64,000 nucleotides of DNA, from assembly GCA_024138025.1 (NCBI GenBank), contig JAMXBD010000639.1, positions 1 through 64,000 on the forward strand. Direction: 5' to 3'. Both the position numbers and the translations under genes were made by a program. Each line of letters starts with the position of its first letter. Position 1 is the first letter of the stretch. Below, piece after piece: positions 10,731-21,193 of this stretch. Origin of the DNA: Combretum micranthum (taxonomy: Eukaryota; Streptophyta; Magnoliopsida; Myrtales; Combretaceae). Under the pieces are notes generated by a model. The model searched no databases. It saw nothing but the letters and a program-made list of their open reading frames with translations, and was not told the origin of the DNA.

Positions 10731-10905
10731 TACCGGCTCCTATACGCCATCAAAAACTTGTAGTTTATTACCGGCTCCTACTAGCCATCAAAACTTGTAG
10801 TTTATTACAGGCTCCTACTAGCCATCAAAAACTTGTAGTTTATTACAGGCTCCTACTAGCCATCACTTTTGTAGTTCTTACCGGCTCCTACTCGCCACTT
10901 ACATG
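10731..10905 (-). repeat. U5 tandem repeat cassette, type I
   Basis: About four and a half units of roughly 37 bp, each built on CCGGCTCCTACTAGCCATCA followed by CTTGTAGTTTATTA. Other LTRs carry unrelated repeats at exactly this site. Confidence 0.85.
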
Positions 10906-12577
10906 ATATACCGGTTCTGTCTACCACCACTATTATACACTTGTCCCACCAATTGTATAGTAGTGAATGCAATGTGACTCAACATATGGAGTGCATGAAT
11001 AATTTCTTTAGTTAAGGTCTAGTTAATTACGTTTAAATTCCTTCAAGTGATCAATCAATTTCAAACACTTCAAAATACTAATTCACATACAACTTTATTA
11101 CAAACAAGTCGAATTTCGATATACTTAGTATTCTTTCAACATATTATCATACACTTCCATTTTATTTTTCTTAAATTCTAGTGCAACTAATTTTACAAGC
11201 ACAATCAAGAGTATGAAAATAACGGGAAATAACTCACGATGCCATTGACGTCTACTTCTTCTAAGCGGATGAGTCGTTCACACAATCCACTAAACCGTAA
11301 TAGTTCTCGGGGTGAAGAAATCCTTCCTCGGGTTCACCTAACCAAAGAAAATACCCATAATGAGTTTTTCTTGAAGATTTTCTTGAATTTTGACAAAACA
11401 ATGTCAAAGAACGTCAAAGTTCGTATGGAAGAATGTTCCAACTTAAAATGGCCATAACTTGGTCATTTTAACTCGGAATCGCGCATATAATATACCGATT
11501 TCTATCTACTCGAAAAGATCTACCCATTTCTAAAATTATTTCCCACAAACAAAGCCATATAGGCTCCGAAAAACTGGTGACAAAATTCACCACGGATTTT
11601 CAAGTAAAAACAACTTTGGTTCAAGAAATCAAAATTTGTTTGATAAATACTTAGTTATCTATATGTTGGAAATTCTCTTTTTATAACTATATAACTCATA
11701 CTTAAGCATGCTCAAGTGTTTTTTCCAAATTATTTTTCTTAAGTAAAACAATGTCGGTTGAAGCTTTTCGAAATTGTTTTTCGTGAATTTCTTGAAATAA
11801 ATACCTTGTTTTCTTTATTTCCTAAAAACGTTTTATGTTGGTTTTATTTATCTTTTTCTAAGTGACTTTTGAAAATAAAATTTTTCTACTTTCTAAGTTA
11901 CACTAATAATATTTTTGAAGTTTTTCTAGAAAATATGCTTTTCCTTATTTTCTTGTGTAAATTCCTTTGTTTACTTGTTTTGGCAAAAATCTTTACTTGA
12001 TATTTCTCATTCTTTTTCTCATGTCTCCCATTTCCAAAAAAAATTACTCATGCATGAAAATTTTGATTTCCTTATAAAAACAAAGTGGAACAATTAAGGA
12101 CTTTTTGTAGAAAAACTAATTTCTATAATCTTATTAACTTTTTCTTGTAACTTTGAAAAGTGAAAATTTTATTCTTTTCAAACCATAAATTTTCTTTGCC
12201 TATTTAGTTTGCAAAGGTCTTTACTTAGAAATTTCCTAAGTCATCCATCTTATTTTCTTTATGAAAAGAACCATTTTTGTCAACAAAATATTTTCTTTTG
12301 AAAAGCAAAGTAAAGTAACAAAGATTTAACTAGCTTTTAAGTAAAAATAGTTTCTAAATTCATAGTGAATTCTTTTTGTAACTTGAAAATGAATGAGTTT
12401 ATTTTTTTATCTTATATTTTTATGTTTCACATAAACTTATTCCTAAGTGACAAAAAGTCTTCTTTTATTTCATTATCTTTAGAGAACAAAACTTTTGGAC
12501 AACATTCTAAATGAACATGATTATGAGAATAATAATAAACAAAGTAACATAAAGCATAAATAATAAAATCAAGTATT

Positions 12578-12695
12578 GGAGTCTTAGCTTTTTCAAGGCT
12601 CCCGGGACTAAGAAATAAACTAGTCCCATTAAAATGAAAGAAGAAAAACTTGTTTTGACTTGATTAGGACAAGTCTAAGACTAGAGACTAGTCTT
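12578..12695 (-). other. Four-hairpin block H4-H1 (5' LTR)
   Basis: Same four stems as in the 3' LTR, about 440 nt downstream of the TATA box and inside the proposed intron 1. Confidence 0.6.
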
Positions 12696-13011
12696 ATAAA
12701 CAACTTGAAATAAATAAATTGCATGAAGTAAATAAATTGCATGAAAGGTAAATAAATTGCAAGATTATGAGCTTATATGCTCTAAAGAATATGTATATAG
12801 TTATTTAGATATAGTAGATAGTTATGAACATAAAAGAAATATGAAGAACATAAAGGAAATATAAGGAACATAAAGGAACATAAAGAAATTGATATTATGA
12901 ACAAAAACAAAGTATGAATCTAATGTTGCTTTCTTAACCTTCATGGTTTTAGAAAACATACACTAAGCTCATACTAAGTAGATGAACATGGAGACTTCTT
13001 GAAGAACTTTT

Positions 13012-13013
13012 AC
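13012..13013 (-). other. Conserved splice donor after the TATA box
   Basis: TTTAG/GTAAAAG about 120 bp downstream of TATA. AG/GTAA at the matching place is seen in LTRs at 4898, 14681, 18450, 20061, 24040, 28244, 38894, 57406 and 61599, including otherwise diverged families. Confidence 0.5.
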
Positions 13014-13131
13014 CTAAAGGAGATGAGCCTAAGAGAACTTCTTGAAGAGCTTCTTGGAGAGAAATTCTAGAGAGATTTTGAGAGAGTAATTTTAGTATAG
13101 AAGTGGTGTGAAAGAAGTGAAAGAGAGGGGG

Positions 13132-13139
13132 TATTTATA
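13132..13139 (-). promoter_or_regulatory. TATA box of the 5' LTR (element promoter)
   Basis: TATAAATA on the minus strand followed by CCCCCTC and CACTTCTTTCACAC, the probable start region about 30 bp downstream. The same arrangement is kept in every family A LTR here. Confidence 0.8.
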
Positions 13140-13838
13140 GGATGGGAGTGATTTTTGTGTGATTAAATAAATGTAAATTAAAACAAATGAGAGGGAAGAG
13201 AGAGAGAGATGTGCCGGCCACTTTTGAGAGGAGAGAGGGAGTGATTTAATTTTTGTATTTTTTAAATAAAAGATGTAATAAGTAAGATAGATGTGATATA
13301 AAGTTATGGGAAAGGTAAAAAGTTAAGATAATAGGTTATGTAGAGTGTAAGAGTAGGTGTAAGAAAAAGTAGAGATAAAAGAATAGTGTAGAATAGTAAT
13401 GAATAGTGTAATGTAAAGTAGATATGACAATTAAAGTACCGGTAGTAAGAAAATACGCGTATAATAGCTATATCTGTTATTTTTACTTACCGAAAAATTA
13501 TGAAATTGATATTTTTGGAAAACTTATATTTTTACGAGTCTAACGGTATATTCGGAATATTTTTACTAGTCCGGGCTTCCGGACACGTTTTTCGAGAACT
13601 CGTCCGATCGGGTTCGAAGGACACCCGAATTTCGCGAAACTGAAACTTTTATAAAACCTATGGTTATTACGGTCTATTGGAGCTTCTTAACCCAACTTCG
13701 TTTTTCCGGGCCAAAGAAAACGGCAATGCCGGACTTAGATTGATACGGTAAACTAGGGTTTTGTTGACCTTTAGGGTTTCGTTTGACTTCCGGTTAGGGT
13801 TTTATGCTACACCGATTCCGAAAATTTAGGGGTTTACA

Positions 13839-13843
13839 ATTAA
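13839..13843. repeat. TSD ATTAA, right copy
   Basis: Matches 2020-2024 and restores the family B LTR reading TTGATTAAACCC. Confidence 0.95.
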
Positions 13844-14514
13844 ACCCTAACCTTTGTCAAACCGGAGTTTCAAAAGTCAACAAAGTCCAAGACAATCAAG
13901 CAATTTCAACTCCGGCAATCCCGTGTTCTCAAACCCTAGAAAACAAAAATTAAGTTAATGGCTTAAAATAGTTCGTAATAATGTGGGGTAACATAAAATT
14001 ATTAGATTTGCAAATTTCGAGTGTCCTTCGGACTCAAATGGGATCAGCTCTCGAATAGCGTATCCTAGAGCTCGAAATATTAAAAATATTCCAATAACAC
14101 CAAAAGACTCGTAATTAAGAAAGGATTTCAAAAATATCAATTTTAAAATTTTTCGGTAACTAAAAATAACAGATATAGCCCGTTTACGCATATTTTTATT
14201 ACTACCGGTATTTTATATGTCTAGTCTACTATTTATAGTACTATTTCTACTATTCATTACTATTTCACTATTTCTACTTTTTCTTACACCTATTTCTTAC
14301 TACCTACATACCTATTTTTTTACACTTTTACATTTCCAATACATCTTATATCAAATCATATCTTGTATGTTAATTATTTTCTTACAAAATACACACAAAT
14401 CAACTCACTCTCCCTCTTCCTTCCCTAAGGCCGGCACTACCTCTCCCCCTCTTCCTCTTATTTATTTTTATTTTTCAATTATTTTATTACATCTAATTTT
14501 CACTCCAAAAATTC

Positions 14515-14522
14515 TATAAATA
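14515..14522 (+). promoter_or_regulatory. TATA box of family B LTR
   Basis: TATAAATA followed by CCCC and CACTCACTTTAC, at the same distance into U3 as in family A. Confidence 0.7.
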
Positions 14523-15008
14523 CCCCATTCCTCCTTCATTCTTTCACACACTCACTTTACATAACAAAACTCTACCAAAATACTCTCTCAAAACACTCTT
14601 TACCAATTTCTATTCTTCTAGAAGAAAATAACAAACACAAAATCCATTCATCTCTTTTCAAACCTTCCATAAAACCTTAGGTAAAAATCCTACCTATACT
14701 CTTTATCATGTTCATACAACTTAGCATGAGCTTAATGTATCTTTCTTAGACTCATATGAGTTAAAGAAGCAACAATATGTTCATGTTTTGTTTTTGTTCA
14801 TGTTCCTATTTTACATTATGTTATTATGTTGTTGTTATTATTGTTATTATTTTTGCTCTAATCTAACTTATATAATATTATGTATACTATGTATATATAT
14901 TTATTTAGAGCATATAAGCTCATTTGTTATTTATTTATTTTCATGTCTTGCAATTTGTTTATTTACTTGTTTTATGCAAATTTATTTACTTGTTTTATGC
15001 AAATTATT

Positions 15009-15173
15009 AAGACTAGTCTTTCTAGTCTTAGACTTGTCCATATCAAGTCAAAACAATTTCCTTTCTTTCTTTTCTTTTCTTTTAGGACTAGTCTATTTTT
15101 AGTCCCAGGTTGCCTTGATGAAGCTAAGGCTCCCAATACATGATCGGGATACCTTGATGAAGCTAAGGTTCCC
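15009..15173 (+). other. Four-hairpin block, family B, last hairpin duplicated
   Basis: AAGACTAG/CTAGTCTT, GACTTG/CAAGTC and GGACTA/TAGTCC, then GCCTT/AAGGC and a second copy ACCTT/AAGGT with the same loop GATGAAGCT. The G-C to A-T swap between the two copies keeps the pairing. Confidence 0.65.
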
Positions 15174-17604
15174 AATGCTTGACTATTTTATTATGTTTCT
15201 TTACTTACAAGCAATTCTTTTTATCTTATTATGTATTATCTTTACTTTTACATTACTACATGTTCATGCATAATTAAGAATATTGTTATCCTAAATAAAA
15301 ATAAAAATGGGTTCTTTCTTAAATAAAGAAAAGTAAACTAGATTTCTTAACAAAAAGAATTTTCAACAAAAAGATATAAGTTTTGTTTTAACTCTTTTTA
15401 AAGGATAAGCTAACCATAAATTCTAAAAGAATTAGTAATGTAGATTTCTTTAAAATAATAAAAGGAATTCTTTTCTTTTATAAACCAAACTAAATACTCC
15501 ATAAATGAAGAATTTTAGCATTATAAGATTTTAACTCAACCATACCTTTTATAAAACTTAAATAGGTTCATTATAAACTTTGAAAATCACCTACTAAGAA
15601 AGCCTCTTCAAAACTTAATTTTTATATGTTGTTATTCTCTTTTCAAAATTAAAAATGAAATTTTGCTAAGTTCTAATGTTAGCAATTCTTTATTAAGAAA
15701 TCTTTTCTTATAAACTTGTCCAAGAAAATTATTCTACTATTTAATAGATATTAAGAATAAAACAAGTTTTTCAAATCGAAATAAAGTCAACTCATTAATT
15801 TGAAAACCAACCTAGAAAAATAAAATTTGCTAAAAAGTAAAGTTTTAAAGGTATATCTATTTCCTAAAGAAGAGAAAGAATATAAAAAGAGGAAAACATA
15901 CATTTAACACAACTTCAAATATTTGACCACATCAAAAACTTAAAAGGATATTTTGAAAAGTTTATTTTTCAAATCACTAGAAATAAAGTTAGTAAATAAC
16001 TTAAAGAAACAAAAATTTTTAAAATGAATTTACTTTTGAAAAGAGAGAAAATGAAATTATAATAGGAAAACATTTACTCATAACAACTAAAATATTTTTT
16101 TTTTCCTTCTAACAATTCAGAAAAAGTAGAAAATCTCAAAAGTTTTATCATTTAAAAACCATCAAAGACAAATTATTTATGAAATATCAATATTGAGATA
16201 ACCTATCAAAATCATACATACAATATGAGTATAAAATATATGTTCAAAGGGTTTTTCAACTATATATTTATCCACATATTTTGCTTAAGGATTTTTGAAT
16301 AAAGTGAAGTTTGGAAAAACCATATTTTGCGAACTATAAATTCGTAACTATTCTGTACCGTAGTATTTTCCAACCCAAATGGCTTTTTATGACAAAAATA
16401 ACCTTAGAAATGGATAGATCTTTTTGAGTAGGTAGAAAACGGTATATTATTTAAGCAATTCCAAGTTAAATTGACCAAGTTATGGATAGTCTTCTTGATT
16501 AGGTAATCCCGAGGAGGAGTATTCATACCCGGAAGATTATTTTGATTAGTGGATTTACCGATCGACTCATCCATAAGAAGGATAGATCCTCATGGCCAAG
16601 TGAGTTTATTTCCTACCTTTTTACGTACTTGGTTGTGCTTGTAGCTAGAGGTACTAAAAGTAGGGAAAGATGAAAATGAACTATGTATGATAATATTGGT
16701 TGAAAATAATGCTAACCATACCGAGACATGAATCGTTGTTAATTAACTCGTGTTTTACTATTATTATATTGAAGTGTGTGCAAATTTTGTGATCACCTTT
16801 AAATTACTTTAATCATATACTATGAATTATACTAATTGATTCATGTATATCATGTAGTTAGATTCATTGCATGAGCTGCTATTCTTGAGGGGACAAGAGT
16901 ATGGTAGCCGGGTGTGTAGTAGCCAGAAATCTGCAAGATGGGCGATTAGGAGCCTGAAAGAACTATTTTGAGATGGGCGAGTATGCGCCTGAAATAAACT
17001 ACATGAGTTGGATTTAAAGATGGGTTTTAAAGAGCCTAGAACACCTAACCCTGAATTGAGGAGTAAATCCATTCAAACATATCATTTCCGGTAGATCATA
17101 TTTATTGCTTGATCACTTGCTTGATGCATTCATATGCTTGTTTAATAACTTGATTGAAATTATTTATACAAGTACGTTGATTCATGAATATTCTCACTAA
17201 GCTAGTTATGCTTATACTCCGATATACCTTTGTTGTACAGGACCTATATCTTTTATGCCCGAGGACTTCATATACTCAAGGGGATGATGTTTTAGAAAAG
17301 CTTCTGGAAACCTTTTGAAGATCTTAGGTTAAATATCTTTTAATGTCTTTTAGTGTTAGCATTATCTTGTGGTGAGAAAGGTTAAGTTGATATTATGATT
17401 GTTTGAAGAATTATAGGGGAAAACCCCTAAGATGATGTAAGGATTATATTCTCTTAATGATAAATTGGATGATTATTTAGATTCTTGTATGCTGTATTTA
17501 CTATCTCAAACTATATATCCCACCGGTGTCTCGTATTGTTGTGATAGATGCCTTACATATAGTGTTGAAAACTTTCGCATGACTTTGAGAAGTCATTCTT
17601 AAGT

Positions 17605-18078
17605 TTTAATACCGTATGTGGCGGACTGCGACGTTCAGGATACCTTTGGGGCGGGACAATATCCCTTAGTAGATCTAAGTTTTACTCATCAAGATCACTC
17701 ATTTATGATACCTATTCCCTAAGCCTTTCATTATTATTGTAAAATACTCATTTTGAAGTTGAAAAATAGCTTTTCTACATAAGGTTATTTTTAGATCCGA
17801 ATTTCCAAAAATTATTTTTGTTGAAATTAAAATAGATCTAAAGCTAAAAGGCTTAAGGAATAGGTATCATAAATGAGTGATCTTGATGAGTAAAACTTAG
17901 ATCTACTAAGGGATATTGTCACGCCCCAAAGGGTATCCTAAACGTGGCAGTCCACCACATATGGTATTAAATACTCATTTTGAAGTTGAAAAATAGCTTT
18001 TCATATAGGGTTATTTTTAAATCTGAATTTCCAAAAATTATTTTTATTGAAATTAAAATAGATCTCAAGCTTTCTAAC
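17605..18078. repeat. Inverted-triplication rearrangement
   Basis: Three blocks: A (17605-17658, LTR B end), B (17659-17732) and C (17741-17846). They are followed by inverted B (17847-17916) and inverted A (17917-17970), then a second direct copy of C (17971-18078). About 73 bases around B match with one mismatch. Arm A differs at about six places, several of them CG to CA or TG. The TGTCACGCCCC at 17917 is thus not an independent LTR start. Confidence 0.75.
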
Positions 18079-19203
18079 ACTTTTCCCACTATTAACATGC
18101 TACTACAAGTTCTTTATGTACATAAAAAAAAAAGGCATTTATGAACTCAAACAACTAGATATAGTTTATTATACTAGCCATAAAAGCAAATGCACTATGA
18201 TCATTATGTAGATATGGTTAAATGATGTATAAATGCACAAAACATTAATAATAACAACATAACTAAAAAACAAAGCATAATAATAGCAAAACAACATAAA
18301 TAGCAAGATCTACAACATTGTGATGGCAAGGATCTCATGTTCAAGTGTTTCCACGTCCTCGCATAAAGCTCATGGGGATTTTGAGTGGACTCACATATGT
18401 ATGATTTTTCCATTACATGTTTTTAAGGTGGTAAAGTATAGATCTATTACCTATTTAGATGTGTGGAGTAAGAAAACATGAAGGAAAACAAGAGCGTGTG
18501 TGTATGTGCGCGCGCTAGAGGGAGGAGGTGTCACGGCATGGAGAGGGGAGAAGAGAGAGTTTGCAAAGTTTTCCAAGAGTGAAAATGAAGAAAGAAAGAA
18601 AATGAAATGCTGAAGACATAAAAGAGTTTATATAGAAAATGGATTAAGGTTTATGTAATAAAAGAAAGAAAAAAAATAAAACAAATAGAGAGGGAGGGCA
18701 TGGGGGGGTGCCGGTTTCTTCAAGAGAGAGAGGGAGATGTGTGTGTTGTGTTATGCAAGTTTAAAAATTAAATTAAGTAATTTTAGTAGCAAAAGTTGTA
18801 TTGGAAAAGTAAATGTAAGGAAAATGATGAAATACTGAAAGAACAAATTATAAGGATGTAAGAATAGGGCATGGGTGGTTGTACTTGATGAACAATGTGA
18901 AAGAAATCAAAAAGTATATTAGACAATTAAAGTACATATAGTAAAGAAAATACTATAAAAGGCTATAACTGTAATTTTTATAACCCGAAAAATTATATAA
19001 CTGATATATTTGAAAATTTTATGAAATGACGATCTAATGGTACTAATAACATATTTTTAATATTTTGAGACCCCGAGACATGCTTTTTAATGTTTGTATC
19101 TGATTGGATTCGAAATTGATAAAAAATTTACTAATCTGATATTTTTAAGTATCCTAATATTATTACGAATCAATCTACACTCTTCACTTGTATTTCAACT
19201 TCT
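17659..19203 (-). repeat. Family C LTR, outermost copy, segment 2
   Basis: Resumes the LTR interrupted at 1960 and carries the rearrangement above. On the minus strand TATATAAA lies at 18634-18627 and donor-like AAATAG/GTAATAG at 18450-18449. It is cut at 19203 by insertion of a second family C LTR in opposite orientation and resumes at 26769. Confidence 0.88.
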
Positions 19204-21193
19204 TGTTAGCCCCTAATTTTTTTGTATAATATCAAGTTCAAACCCTAAACCGAAAAGTCAACCGAACAAAAGTCAACAAATTCCTAGGAAACCATAGTAG
19301 TTTAGATTTGGCATTCCCATATTCCTAAAACAAGGAGTCGAAATATGAGTAAATGGTGTAGTTTGGTTCGTAATAATACTATGATGCTTTAAAAGATAAA
19401 ATTAGCGAATTTTCGATGTGTTTCTAACCCGATAGTATACAGACTTCAAAAAGTATGTCCCGGGGCTCGAAATATTAAATATATGATATTAGTACCATTA
19501 GACTCATATTTCATAAGATTTCTAAATATATCAGTTATATAATTTTTCGGGTTATAAAAGTCACAGTTATAACTTTTTATCGTATTTTCATTACTATCGA
19601 TACTTTAAATGTCTAATCTACTTTTTGATTTCTTCTATACTATTCACAAGTACAACTACCCATAACCTATTTCTTACATCCTACTCTTACAATTTCATCA
19701 TTTTCCTTACAATTTACTTTTCTAATATAACTTTCATTACTTAAATTACTTAATTAATTTTGAATCTTACACAACACAAGATGAAGAAACTCCCTCTCTT
19801 CCTCTTGAAATCGGCGCAAATCCCCTCCCTCTTTCCTCTCTCCAATTTGTTTTATTTTCCTTTCTTTTATTACACATATCTAAACCACAAGTCTATATAA
19901 ATCCCTTTATACCAACTTCTTTTCACTTCCTTTCTTCCTTCCTTCTTACTTTAGAAAATTTTTGCAAAAACTCTCTTCTCTTTCTCTCCAAAACCATAAC
20001 TCACATACACACACACTCACATATTTTTTCTTCAAGTTTCTTGATCTAAACATCTAATAGGTAATAGATCTATACCTTATTACCTTAAAAATATGTAATG
20101 GCATGTTCATTCATGTGTGATTCCACATAAAAATCCCCATGAGTCAAGCTAGGGATGTGGAAACACTTGAACATGAGATCCTTGCCATCACAATGTTATA
20201 GATCTTGTTATTTGAGTTGTTTTGCTATTATCTTGTTTTATTATCAATTTATATTGTTATCATTAATGATTTGTGCATATATTCATCATCTATTTATATT
20301 CATATAACCATCATAGTGTTCATGCATTTATGACTAGTATAGTAAACTAGATCTAGTTGTTTTAAGTTCATAAATGCATTAGACTTTTGTTTTATGTTCG
20401 TAAATAACTTGTAATAGCTTGATAATAGTAGAAAAGTATGAAAGCTCAAGATCTACTTTAGTTTCAAGAAAAATAAATTTTGAAAATTCGGATAAAAAAG
20501 GAACCATATTTAGAAAACCTATTTTTTAACCTTAAAATGTGTATTTTACATTAAAAATGAAGAGCTTAGGAAATAGATATCATCATTGAGTGATCTTGAA
20601 GAGTAAAATTTAGATCCACTAAGAAATATTTTCAAAACAAGGAAAAGTTTACAAAAGTTATGTTGCAATCTCAAAAACAAGTTTTAAATTCGTAATAAAA
20701 GAAGCTTGAAATGTAAACACCCATTTTTCAACTTCAAAACAAGATTTTATTAAAGAAATGGAAACCTTAAGGGGTAGGTTTGATTAGGAAATGGTTTTTC
20801 AAAGACTAAATGAGTTTTACAAAGAAAACAAACTCAAATGAAATTTTCAAAAATTCGGATTTGAAAATGACCATTATTTAAACACCTATTTCCAAAAGCC
20901 AAAATAACGATTTTTATAAAAAAAAAAAAATGGAAGTCCTAAGGGATACATATAAAAAGACCTAATTTTGACAAAGATAAGAGAGGTTTATCAAAGTATA
21001 ATCCTACAACAATGAATGGTTTCCAAGAATAGATTAACCCATGTTTTCATTTTCAAAAATTTTATAAAATTCGTAATTAGGTAAACCACCTAATTAAACA
21101 TCTATTTTCTAACTCCAAAATGAAGGTTTTTTATTTAAATAATGAAGGTGATGGCTATGTAGGTCATCAAGGTTGAGTTTTGATAAAAGCAAG

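Larger units (their letters stand above)
2025..13838 (-). mobile_element. Complete non-autonomous gag-bearing LTR retrotransposon with 3.7-kb LTRs
   Basis: Two near-identical LTRs (2025-5724 and 10126-13838) enclose a 4.4-kb interior. On the minus strand the order is 5' LTR, initiator-Met primer site (10102-10117), ORF1, gag with CCHC knuckles, unrecognised 1.5 kb, polypurine tract (5725-5737), 3' LTR. Both ends are TG..CA and the TSD ATTAA is perfect. No protease, RT, RNase H or integrase is present and 1.5 kb after gag could not hold them, so mobilisation would need proteins in trans. The arrangement resembles published gag-only terminal-repeat (TR-GAG) and LARD-type plant elements, though with unusually long LTRs. 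It sits inside a family B LTR and is a younger insertion than its surroundings. Confidence 0.93.
10126..13838 (-). repeat. 5' LTR of the complete element (family A)
   Basis: Minus-strand LTR, TGTAAACCCC at 13838 to GGGCGTGACA at 10126. In order of transcription: TATA 13139-13132, donor-like TTTAG/GTAAAA (13013-13012), four-hairpin block 12695-12578, universal box near 11440-11470, tandem cassette 10905-10731, hairpins Y and X 10672-10622, micro-exon 10489-10448, second donor 10447. U3 is only about 0.7 kb, so R plus U5 are about 3 kb, which is unusually long. Confidence 0.95.
13844..17658 (+). repeat. Family B LTR, main part
   Basis: Continuation of the LTR begun at 1961, about 3.9 kb in total, transcription to the right. 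It holds TATAAATA at 14515-14522, donor-like CTTAG/GTAAAA at 14681, the four-hairpin block at 15009-15173 with its last hairpin duplicated, the box ending AGTTATGG near 16485, a private repeat cassette (16880-17050, units with GATGGGCGA), and an acceptor TTGTTGTACAG at 17240 followed by ATG at 17255. It ends GGGGCGGGACA at 17658. No element interior is attached, so it is a solo LTR. Confidence 0.9.

Noticed and set aside
11239..11457. Conserved 60-70 codon ORF, also at 22314-22502 and 29985-29797
   Set aside because: Runs antisense to LTR transcription and follows general LTR identity; no start context or coding bias seen.
17917..17973. Independent LTR start TGTCACGCCCC
   Set aside because: It is the inverted copy of the family B LTR end at 17605-17658 and is followed after 54 bp by repeated flank sequence, not by an LTR.
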